From Clostridium algifaecis (GTDB taxonomy: Bacteria; Bacillota; Clostridia; Clostridiales; Clostridiaceae), in NCBI RefSeq assembly GCF_017874415.1, contig NZ_JAGGLM010000007.1, positions 56,621 to 120,620 on the forward strand: a stretch of 64,000 nucleotides of DNA. The letters are read 5' to 3'. Positions 27,355 through 35,062 of the stretch are shown piece by piece. Numbering within the stretch: position 1 is the first letter of the stretch; each line of letters begins with the position of its first letter. The translations under genes and the position numbers were made by a program. A model generated the notes under the pieces. That model was given only the letters and a program-made list of their open reading frames with translations, ran no database searches and had not been told where the DNA came from.

Positions 27355-27650
27355 AAATTCGCAGTTTAAATTAAACTTAAGTTAACAGTATTAAATACTA
27401 GTAACTTTTGATGTTATATTCAAAAGCACACAATGTAAAATATAAAAAATATTTTAAACATAATATTGAAGATATAGTGTTTTAAGAAAATTTGTATTGA
27501 CATAGAGGAAAATATTGGATATAATTTGAACTATAAAAGCACATATTTGTGCAAAAGAACACAAGACGTAAAAGTTGAAATGGAAAAAATTAAAAGTAGG
27601 AAAATGGAGGTTTTTATTATGAAAGTAGGTATTATCGGTGCAGGAAGAAC
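27355..27650 (+). repeat. duplicated promoter region of iolG, decayed copy
   Basis: About 290 bases match 30722-31018 almost throughout, including TTGACA-17-TATAAT (from 27508), the dyad GCACATATTTGTGC at 27539-27552, the ribosome binding site and the first codons of iolG. This copy now drives only a pseudogene. Confidence 0.8.
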
Positions 27651-27812
27651 CGGAAAAGTACAAGCAAGAAATATTTTTATATGTATACCATAAATTAGGA
27701 TTAAAACGATTGCAGATTAATTTATGAATAAAAAAGCGGTATTATGCAATGAACATGGAACAAGCTGTGAAAATACGTATAAGATTATGTGGGATCGTTA
27801 TATAGGTGCTTG
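27619..27812 (+). pseudogene. remnant of an inositol 2-dehydrogenase gene
   Basis: It starts MKVGIIGAGRTGKVQARN like iolG at 30986, then hits a stop. After FMNKK it jumps to the equivalent of residues about 263-286 (AVLCNEHGTSCENTYKIMWDRYIGA). About 230 codons are deleted. Promoter and ribosome binding site are intact. Confidence 0.85.
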
Positions 27813-27890
27813 GAGAAAAATACAAATGTTTAATAAAGACAAAATAAAAATAGGAATTGTCATATAGGATGGACAAATAATGATATGTAG

Positions 27891-27986
27891 AACTTAGAAA
27901 AAGAAAATACTTTTGAATAAGCTGTAAGTGAAATAGTATTAGCAAGATTTAAAGGTACGAAAGTAATAAATGTACGAAAGATGTAA
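27891..27986 (+). pseudogene. C-terminal ORF fragment with stop
   Basis: The frame NLEKENTFE-stop-AVSEIVLARFKGTKVINVRKM reads like the end of a real protein, with one TAA inside. It follows the iolG remnant and is probably what remains of the next gene of the duplicated operon. The family cannot be assigned. Confidence 0.3.
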
Positions 27987-28080
27987 AGGTTTAAAAAAAT
28001 TTTTTGATTTAAAATTTAAACTATTATGTAGGTACATTAATAATTATATCTAAAAAATTAAAATATAGGAGGGAATTAAA

Positions 28081-29487
28081 ATGGAAGAAAGCATAAAGAG
28101 AAAAAATTTTTTAAAGAAAATATCGATTTTGGCTACTTTTGGATCACTTTTATTTGGTTATAATAGTGGTATAATTAATGGCTCTCTTACTTTTATGAGT
28201 AGAAAAGACCAATTGAATTTGACACCTTTGACACAAGGACTTGTTACTAGTTCGCTATTATTGGGTGCAGCTTTTGGTGCTGTATTATGGGGACGTTTTG
28301 CTGATAAATATGGGAGAAAAAAGATACTTAAAATACTTGCTACAATTTTCTTTGTTTTTACAATAGGATGTGCGCTTTCACCTAATTCAACAGTTATAAT
28401 TATATGCAGATTTATAGTAGGATTGGGAGTAGGAGGAGTATCTGTTGTTGTGCCAACGTTACTTGCTGAAATAGCACCTACAAAAATAAGAGGTAGTGTT
28501 GTTTGTCAGGATCAATTAATGATTGTTACAGGAGAATTATTGGCTTTTGTATTCAATAGTATTTTGGGAAATGTTTTTGATAATTCTGGTATTTGGCGTT
28601 ATATGATAGCTTTGGCTAGTTTGCCAGCAGTTGTATTATGGTTTGGTATGTTTATAGTTCCTGAAACACCTAGATGGTTGGCAGCTAATGGTAAAATGAC
28701 TCAGGCATTGGAAATTTTAAGACAGACACGTGATGATGCAGAAGCTGAGGCAGATTTTAGAGAAATACAGAAAAATATTGATGATGAGAAAAATATGGAA
28801 AAGGCTACCTTTAAGGATTTAGGTATTCCATGGATTCGTCATCTTGTAGTTGTTGGACTTGTATTGGCTATTATACAGCAAATTGCAGGCATCAATGTAA
28901 TAATATATTATGGAACAACGGTATTAGAGCAATCAGGCTTTAGTATTAGGACGGCATTGATTGCAAATGTATCAAATGGGTGCGTATCTGTTCTTGGATC
29001 TTGGTTTTATATGCATTATCTAGCAAATAGGTGTAGAAGGAGACCTATGTTGATAGGTGGATATTTAGGAACTACTATAACTTTACTTTTAATGGGTATA
29101 GTTTCACGTGTTTTGGTAGGTTCAACTATACTTCCATATATGGTTGTTGCATTGACTGTAGTTTATTTAGCAATATTTCAATCTACTCTAGGTCCAGTAA
29201 CATGGCTTATACTGTCTGAAATTTTCCCACTTAAAGTAAGAGGAATGGGATATGGTGTTGCAACGTTTTTTAACTGGATCTCTAATTTTGGGATTGGTTT
29301 AGTATTCCCTATGGCAATAGCTACTTTTGGTTTATCTAATACATTTTTTGTATTTGTAGGATTGGGTATTATATGTATAGTATGTTCTAATGTATTTGTA
29401 CCTGAAACTTATGGAAAGTCTTTAGAGGAATTAGAAAAACAATTTAGAAATTATAAAAATAATAATAGTAAAGTAACTGTTGACTAA
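28081..29487 (+). CDS. sugar-porter MFS transporter, paralogue
   Basis: This 468-residue protein is clearly related to that at 18261, sharing LLFGYNSGIINGSL in TM1, DKYGRKK, PTLLAEIAPTKIRGS, PETPRWLAANGK and the C-terminal PETYGKSLEELE. AGGAGGG precedes the ATG. It lies between a decayed and an intact lacI-iolG segment and probably imports the polyol oxidised by iolG. A perfect bidirectional terminator follows. Confidence 0.9.
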   Translation: MEESIKRKNFLKKISILATFGSLLFGYNSGIINGSLTFMSRKDQLNLTPLTQGLVTSSLLLGAAFGAVLWGRFADKYGRKKILKILATIFFVFTIGCALSPNSTVIIICRFIVGLGVGGVSVVVPTLLAEIAPTKIRGSVVCQDQLMIVTGELLAFVFNSILGNVFDNSGIWRYMIALASLPAVVLWFGMFIVPETPRWLAANGKMTQALEILRQTRDDAEAEADFREIQKNIDDEKNMEKATFKDLGIPWIRHLVVVGLVLAIIQQIAGINVIIYYGTTVLEQSGFSIRTALIANVSNGCVSVLGSWFYMHYLANRCRRRPMLIGGYLGTTITLLLMGIVSRVLVGSTILPYMVVALTVVYLAIFQSTLGPVTWLILSEIFPLKVRGMGYGVATFFNWISNFGIGLVFPMAIATFGLSNTFFVFVGLGIICIVCSNVFVPETYGKSLEELEKQFRNYKNNNSKVTVD

Positions 29488-29499
29488 ATTATATTAATT

Positions 29500-29547
29500 A
29501 ATATTCAAAAACTCAGCACTTTTAAAAGTGCTGAGTTTTTGAATATT
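29500..29547. terminator. bidirectional terminator, 24-bp perfect palindrome
   Basis: An uninterrupted 24-bp inverted repeat (29500-29523 with 29524-29547) containing CTCAGCACTTTT and its complement, with A- and T-rich arms, lies between the convergent MFS and LacI genes. Confidence 0.85.
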
Positions 29548-29582
29548 TAAATTTATGTGCAAATCTCTTGCTATGTTTAAAA

Positions 29583-30638
29583 TTATTGTAAAATATTTTC
29601 CATGTTTTGAGAACAAATAATGGATATATTGGTGTCTGTCTGTTTGAATTTTGGAAAATTTCCTTTTTGCAGCAACTCTCTTAAATAAACTAATGGGAGA
29701 TAGCCCTGCTGGAAAATGTTTTGAGAAATAGTAAAATCTATACTTCCGTTTTGAAGCAGTCGTTTGGTGCTCTCAGATAAATCATGACATATAATACGTA
29801 GAGTCCCTTTTTTACCGGCAGTACTAACTGCTTCGGTGCATCCGGCTACACTGCGGTTAGCCATATAGATTGCAGAAAGTTGTGGAATTTGTTTTAAAGA
29901 TTCTGAAACCTTACGGTAAGTTGTTCGATAGTCATTGTAAGTTTCAATAATTTCAATCTGACTTTTTTTAAAACCCAGTTCGTACATACGCTGGCAGAAA
30001 CCATTGAGGCGCATGCGGTGACCATCAAATTCCATATTTCCAACTACAGCCAAAATTTTACTTGTCATAGGTACACATTTGCTCATAAGTTCAGCAGCAA
30101 TGCGACCACTCTGTTGATAGTTTTGTCCTATAAAACAAAGTCTCCGACTGTTAGGAAGATCAGAATTAAATGTAATTACAGGAATATTCATATCTGTCAA
30201 TTCAGAAACCTTTTTTTCAATAGCAGGAGCATTAACAGAACAGAGGGCGATTCCCTGTACATTCTGTGCGATTAAAGTATCTAACAGCTCAATTGTTTCT
30301 TCTGGAATATCTGTCTGGCATTCCATAAGTATGATTTTTACATGAAAATCTACAAGATCTGTCCGAGCAGCATCCACTCCACGCAGAATTTCTGTTTTAA
30401 AATGTCCTGTCCAGTTAGGAATCAGGACACCTAATCTTATCGGAGAAAAGGCTTTTTCATAAATAGTGCGTTTATGATCCTGAAGCGGAGACAGATAGCC
30501 AGTTTCCTGAATAGCATCCATTACACGATTGCGTACGCCAGGAGCAACATAAGAACGGTTGTGTAAGACACGGTCTACAGTACCTCGTGATACACCTGCT
30601 TTTTCAGCAACCATTTGTATAGTAGTTTTTTTTCCCAT
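29583..30638 (-). CDS. LacI-family transcriptional regulator
   Basis: This 351-residue repressor has the HTH TIQMVAEKAGVSRGTVDRVLHNRSYVAPGVRNRV at its N-terminus and a periplasmic-binding-protein-like sensor domain (IRLGVLIPNWTGHF, VITFNSDLPNSRRLCFIGQNYQQSGRIAAELM). This sensor type, with the ribose/inositol-binding fold, fits sugar or inositol signals. AAGGAAAG precedes the ATG. It is divergent from iolG, whose promoter holds a dyad likely to be its operator. A decayed copy lies at 26835. Confidence 0.9.
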   Translation of the reverse strand: MGKKTTIQMVAEKAGVSRGTVDRVLHNRSYVAPGVRNRVMDAIQETGYLSPLQDHKRTIYEKAFSPIRLGVLIPNWTGHFKTEILRGVDAARTDLVDFHVKIILMECQTDIPEETIELLDTLIAQNVQGIALCSVNAPAIEKKVSELTDMNIPVITFNSDLPNSRRLCFIGQNYQQSGRIAAELMSKCVPMTSKILAVVGNMEFDGHRMRLNGFCQRMYELGFKKSQIEIIETYNDYRTTYRKVSESLKQIPQLSAIYMANRSVAGCTEAVSTAGKKGTLRIICHDLSESTKRLLQNGSIDFTISQNIFQQGYLPLVYLRELLQKGNFPKFKQTDTNISIICSQNMENILQ

Positions 30639-30863
30639 TGTAATTCTTTCCTTTATTTTTTATTATTACATAAATATATTATAAATATTTTATCATTCCA
30701 AAAAGTATTTATCAATAGTTGTAATTCGCAGTTTAAATTAAACTTAAGTTCATAGTAGTAAACATTAGTAACTTTTAATGTTGTATTCAAAAGCACATAA
30801 GGTAAAATATAGAAAAAATTTTAAATATAATATTGAAAATATAGGATTTTAATAAAACTTGTA

Positions 30864-30919
30864 TTGACATAAAGGAAAATATTAGATATAATTTGAACTA
30901 TAAAAGCACATATTTGTGC
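30864..30919 (+). promoter_or_regulatory. iolG promoter with candidate LacI operator
   Basis: TTGACA (30864-30869) and TATAAT (30887-30892) are separated by the optimal 17 bases. The dyad GCACATATTTGTGC (30906-30919) lies at about +7 to +20, where a bound repressor would block initiation. Extra half-sites (AAGCACATAA) occur at 30790 and 30922. Binding by the adjacent LacI-type protein is inferred. Confidence 0.72.
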
Positions 30920-30985
30920 AAAAGCACATAAAACATAAAAGTTGAAGTGGAAAAAATTAAAAATAGGAAAGTGGAGGTTTTTATT

Positions 30986-31993
30986 ATGAAAGTAGGTATT
31001 ATTGGTGCAGGAAGAATAGGCAAAGTACACGCAAGAAACATTTCTATGTATATACCAGAAATTCAGATTAAAACGATTGTAGATCCATTTATGAATAAAA
31101 ATATGGAACAATTTGCAAAAAAATATGGGATTCCAAATATCACTAAGGATGCAAATGACATTTTAAATGATCCAGAAATTGAAGCAGTTTTAATTTGCTC
31201 ATCTACAGATACACATGCAAAATACATTATAAAAGCAGCAAAGGCAGGAAAACATATTTTTTGTGAAAAGCCAATTGATTATGATTTAAAAAGAGTACAT
31301 GAAGCAATTGATGCTGCAAAAAATGCAGGTGTAAAGCTGCAGATTGGTTTCTGTCGTAGATTTGACCATAATCATCATGCTGTATATAGTATGGTACGTG
31401 ACGGAAAAGTAGGAAAAGTAAACATTATCAAAATCAGTTCCAGAGATCCTGAACCACCTTCTATTGATTATGTAAAAGTATCTGGCGGTATTTTCTATGA
31501 TATGATGATTCATGATTTTGATATGGCACGATTTCTTGCCGGTTCTGAAGTTACAGAAGTTAATGCAGTAGGATCTGTATTGGTAGACCCTGAAATTGGT
31601 AAAGCAGGTGATGTAGATACTGCTGTTGTTACACTAAAATTTGAAAACGATGCAATTGGAATTATCGACAATAGTAGAAAAGCTGTTTATGGATATGATC
31701 AACGTGTGGAGGTTTTTGGTTCTGAGGGATGTGCATTTAACAATAATGATATTCCGAATACTGCGGTATTATGCAATGAAGACAGGACAAGTTGTGAAAA
31801 TACGTATAAGGTTATGTGGGATCGTTATACAGGTGCTTTTGTTGCAGAAATGCATGCATTTTTAGATGCTATTGATAATAATAAAGAAACACTGGTTACT
31901 GGAGTGGATGGATTGTATCCTGTATTAATGGCTGCAGCAGCAACTAAGTCGTTAAAAGAAGGAAGACCAGTTAAAATATCGGAGGTAGAATAA
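30986..31993 (+). CDS. iolG: inositol 2-dehydrogenase (Gfo/Idh/MocA)
   Basis: This 335-residue NAD-dependent dehydrogenase oxidises myo-inositol to 2-keto-inositol in characterised homologues. It shows Rossmann KVGIIGAGRIGKVHARN at 2-18, CEKPIDYD near 94, the IolG-type segment GFCRRFDHNH and the catalytic D-x-x-x-H in YDMMIHDFDMARFL. GGAGG precedes the ATG at 30986; the longer frame upstream has no start signal. The next gene begins 2 bases after its stop. The close match to IolG is in contrast to the more distant dehydrogenase at 22723. The rest of the iol pathway is not in the window, so another polyol substrate is possible. Confidence 0.85.
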   Translation: MKVGIIGAGRIGKVHARNISMYIPEIQIKTIVDPFMNKNMEQFAKKYGIPNITKDANDILNDPEIEAVLICSSTDTHAKYIIKAAKAGKHIFCEKPIDYDLKRVHEAIDAAKNAGVKLQIGFCRRFDHNHHAVYSMVRDGKVGKVNIIKISSRDPEPPSIDYVKVSGGIFYDMMIHDFDMARFLAGSEVTEVNAVGSVLVDPEIGKAGDVDTAVVTLKFENDAIGIIDNSRKAVYGYDQRVEVFGSEGCAFNNNDIPNTAVLCNEDRTSCENTYKVMWDRYTGAFVAEMHAFLDAIDNNKETLVTGVDGLYPVLMAAAATKSLKEGRPVKISEVE

Positions 31994-31994
31994 T

Positions 31995-32783
31995 ATGGCT
32001 TTAAGAAAATGTGCATGCATTGATACCTTATATACAGAATTGCCATGGCTTGAGAGATTTCAAGCAGCCAAGAATGATGGGTTTGAAGCAGTAGAATTTT
32101 GGGACTGGAGAGTTAGGGATCTAGAAGCAACTAGAAAAGCAGCAGAAGTCGCTAAAATTACAATAAGTGGTTTCAACGGAGATGCAGGCTACTCTTTGGT
32201 TGATCCAACTCACAAAGAAAAATATTTGAATTATTTAAAACAGTCTATTGCGGCAGCAAAACAGGTGGGTGCACACAGTGTTACAATACACTCCAATGCA
32301 TTAGGAGAAGGTGGCGTAGTTGTAAATCACTATGATAATTTGTCTGATACCGTAAAACTTTGTTCTATGTATGATGTGCTTTTAGCTTGTGCAAAGATTG
32401 CAGAAGAAGAGAAAATTAACCTGAATCTAGAAGCTTTAAATATTACAACAGATCATGTAGGAAATTTTCTAAAATACACTCAAATGGGAGCAGAAATCTG
32501 TCGCCTTATCAATTCTCAGCAATTGAAACTGTTATATGATGTTTACCATATGCAGATTAATGAAGGATGTATCTGTGATACAATTACCAATTACGTAGAT
32601 CAAATGGGACATATTCATGTGGCAGATGCACCAGGACGTCATGAGCCCGGAACTGGTGAAATTAATTATAAAAAAGTAATTCGTCATTTGGAAGCATGTG
32701 GTTACACTGGATTTGTAGGATATGAATTATTTCCACTTACAGATACAGCTGAAGCGGTAAAAGCTATTATGGAGAATTGTTGA
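31995..32783 (+). CDS. hydroxypyruvate isomerase-like TIM barrel
   Basis: This 262-residue sugar isomerase-fold enzyme has likely metal ligands in LNLEALNITTDHVGN (Glu), LLYDVYHMQINEG (Asp, His), HVADAPGRHEPGTGEINY and VGYELFP (Glu). The GRHEPGTGEI block is characteristic of Hyi-type isomerases rather than IolE. GGAGG lies within the last codons of iolG and the genes are translationally coupled. It probably isomerises or epimerises the keto product of the dehydrogenase. The actual reaction is not known. Confidence 0.83.
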   Translation: MALRKCACIDTLYTELPWLERFQAAKNDGFEAVEFWDWRVRDLEATRKAAEVAKITISGFNGDAGYSLVDPTHKEKYLNYLKQSIAAAKQVGAHSVTIHSNALGEGGVVVNHYDNLSDTVKLCSMYDVLLACAKIAEEEKINLNLEALNITTDHVGNFLKYTQMGAEICRLINSQQLKLLYDVYHMQINEGCICDTITNYVDQMGHIHVADAPGRHEPGTGEINYKKVIRHLEACGYTGFVGYELFPLTDTAEAVKAIMENC

Positions 32784-32912
32784 CAAAAGAATTAAGAAAA
32801 TAAATATTACCCCAGCATATATTATTTATTGGAAATATATGGACAATATTCAAATAAATGATTATAATATAACTGAAATAAAATATATTATATTTTTAGG
32901 GGGATTCAAAAG

Positions 32913-33347
32913 ATGATTCACAAAAGAAATAATACCAAAATAATATTTTTAATTATGCTAGTATGTTTAAGCATGCTAGCTTTTGCTGGATGTGGTTCTA
33001 AAGCTAAATCAGGTGATACTAAGTCAACAACTGTCAAATCAACAGCTCAAAAGGCTAATGATCAAAATACAGACGAGTCTAAAAATACTACTGAGAATCA
33101 AGAGAAAAATAGCAAGGCTCAAAATTCAACTAAGCCTGAACAGACTACTAATAAATCTGTTAAAAATACAACTTCGGCAAATACCAAGAATGGTAATACT
33201 ATAGTTTATTATGTTCCAGGAAGCACTATATATCATTTTAACAGAACTGATAGCACTATAAAAAATAATAAAAATGTACACACAATGACGCTTAGTCAAG
33301 CTAAATCAAAAAAAATGCAGCTTTTTAAAGAAAAAGTAAATAAATAA
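32913..33347 (+). CDS. lipoprotein with degenerate Cys-less C-terminal domain
   Basis: The signal peptide ends in a lipobox LAFAGC (Cys at about residue 26), so the protein is lipid-anchored outside. A Lys/Ser/Thr/Asn-rich linker of about 65 residues leads to a small domain, TIVYYVPGSTIYHFNRTDSTI then VHTMTLSQAKSKKMQ. This resembles a small module found at the C-terminus of many Firmicute secreted proteins (VYxTxxGxxYHxxxxC...ACKxC), but the cysteines are absent. GGGGG precedes the ATG. Function unknown. Confidence 0.75.
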   Translation: MIHKRNNTKIIFLIMLVCLSMLAFAGCGSKAKSGDTKSTTVKSTAQKANDQNTDESKNTTENQEKNSKAQNSTKPEQTTNKSVKNTTSANTKNGNTIVYYVPGSTIYHFNRTDSTIKNNKNVHTMTLSQAKSKKMQLFKEKVNK

Positions 33348-33496
33348 TATTAAGTTATAAAATTTATGTAAAAATATACTCTCTTTAGAATAGATAGTTA
33401 AAATAATAAAATTGTATATCTAAGGGGAGTATATTTATGTTTAAAAAGCAAAATAAAAATATGCAATAGGCTGTTGAATAATGTTTGTATAAATAC

Positions 33497-34687
33497 TTAT
33501 TTATATACAATAGGGTTATCTAAATTTTTAGTGACAAAAGGAACTTCATTTTTTTGTATTGTAACTTTATTAGAATCATTACCTATGTTTAAAATAAAAT
33601 TCACAATATTTTCTGCAGTATATGGATTACTGAAAACTTTTTGAGCATGTTTAATTTTGTTTAATTTAACTCCATTATTTGCAATTAAGTTATTTATAAT
33701 AATTTGTATGTTATTAATATCACTGCATACTACTCCAAGATTGTGCTTTTCAATAAATTTTGGATTCTCCTCTTCCTGACCTGGTAGAGCACCTGTGATT
33801 ATTAGTGGAATATTGCATGCTATAGCTTCCAGCATAACATTTGGACTTCCTCTTGTGAATGCTATGTCAGAAGATAACATTAAATCCTGTATGTTTTCGA
33901 GAAAACCATATATTTCAACTTTACTTCCGTATTTTTCAACTAATGATTGCTGCAATTTATTTTTTAATGCGGTATTTCTACCTGTAACAATCTTTATTGT
34001 ACAATTAAAATTAAGGAGAAGAATTTCAGCTATTTTTTCCATATTGCCAACACCTTCGCCGCCGCTCATTATCAAGCATTTCAAAGGTCTATTTGCATTG
34101 TAATTATTATGTTTCATGTAACTATTTAAATAGTTGTAAAATCTTGAACGTACAGGAAATCCTAAAACTTTTATTTTATTTTCTATGACACCAAATTCTA
34201 TACATTTGTTTTTTGCCTCTTGTGTAGGACTTATAATGTAATTAGCTCTTGGATCTGCCCATAGTGGTGATATACTTATTAAATCTGCAATAAGAGTAAC
34301 CACGGGTATTTTAATATCATATTTTTCAAGTATATTTATAACAGATCCATTAAAATTAGGATGTATTGTCAGAATTAAATCAGGATGAACTTCTTTTAAT
34401 AGTTTTAAAAATCTATCTTTTATTTTAAATTCTACTATTTCATTAATAAATGAAGGATTATTAGAGGATATATCCCATATCAATTCCCATAAGCTTTCAG
34501 ACTTCCTAGTGATTGGACCATAAGCCTTGCCTATATTTAATAAGGTTGTTCCGCCAAGAGAAAATCCATCAACAACATGAATTCTAATGTTATCATGTTT
34601 TTTAAATTTTTCACATAAAGCCTCTGCTATGCTTTTATGACCATGTCCTGTAAAATCAGATGAAATGATGAGTATATTATTAATCAT
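33497..34687 (-). CDS. MGDG synthase/UgtP-type diacylglycerol glycosyltransferase
   Basis: This 396-residue GT28 enzyme, in known homologues, transfers glucose or galactose from a UDP-sugar to diacylglycerol on the inner membrane face, making glycolipids. It has the acceptor-side TGHGHKS loop at 13-19, the LWADPRANYIISPT region at 142-155, the donor-side MSGGEGVGNMEK at 207-218 and RGSPNVMLEAIACNIPLI near 290. The ATG at 34687 has GGGAGG upstream; an earlier in-frame ATG lacks one. Its promoter has four 11-bp repeats. Polyprenyl or DAG acceptor cannot be separated by eye. Confidence 0.87.
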   Translation of the reverse strand: MINNILIISSDFTGHGHKSIAEALCEKFKKHDNIRIHVVDGFSLGGTTLLNIGKAYGPITRKSESLWELIWDISSNNPSFINEIVEFKIKDRFLKLLKEVHPDLILTIHPNFNGSVINILEKYDIKIPVVTLIADLISISPLWADPRANYIISPTQEAKNKCIEFGVIENKIKVLGFPVRSRFYNYLNSYMKHNNYNANRPLKCLIMSGGEGVGNMEKIAEILLLNFNCTIKIVTGRNTALKNKLQQSLVEKYGSKVEIYGFLENIQDLMLSSDIAFTRGSPNVMLEAIACNIPLIITGALPGQEEENPKFIEKHNLGVVCSDINNIQIIINNLIANNGVKLNKIKHAQKVFSNPYTAENIVNFILNIGNDSNKVTIQKNEVPFVTKNLDNPIVYK

Positions 34688-34754
34688 AATGTACCTCCCT
34701 TCATTAGCTAAATTAGGTATTAGTATTGTTAAGTAAGATACCATCATCACTTGT

Positions 34755-34810
34755 AATATAATTTAGCTAAATTAAAATAGGTTTAAGATTTTATTAAAAT
34801 TAAATTAAAT
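34755..34810 (-). promoter_or_regulatory. Pho-box-like repeat promoter of the glycosyltransferase
   Basis: On the minus strand, four heptamers lie 11 bases apart (plus-strand starts 34804 ATTAAAT, 34793 ATTAAAA, 34782 TTTAAGA, 34771 ATTAAAA). TATATT (34760-34755) begins 17 bases after the first base of the last repeat, exactly as at the dedA promoter. Confidence 0.6.
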
Positions 34811-34892
34811 TTATTATTTATTTTAAGCAGTTTTTTATTTTTTATAAATTGATTTTGCAGTACAAGTTATTAGATTGAAGTTATTAAGGCGT

Positions 34893-34939
34893 TTTTAATT
34901 TGATTTTAATGTAATTTTAATCTTATAAGGTAAAAATAT
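34893..34939 (+). promoter_or_regulatory. Pho-box-like repeat promoter of the MFS gene
   Basis: Three perfect TTTTAAT heptamers start at 34893, 34904 and 34915, exactly 11 bases apart. The -10 is less clear than in the other seven cases: TATAAG at 34924 or AAATAT at 34934. The best repeat array in the window has the weakest -10. Confidence 0.6.
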
Positions 34940-35062
34940 AGATTAAGACATTAATATGTTAAGAGGTTAAATCAGATACGAAATCATTAAATGTTATGTT
35001 ATTAGATTTTTAGGGAAAAATGATAGATGGAAATACAAATTTTAAAGGAGCTCTAGACTATT

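Noticed and set aside
33438..33470. Tiny ORF MFKKQNKNMQ after GGGGAG
   Set aside because: Only ten codons and no other support. It lies beside an inverted repeat and is probably chance.
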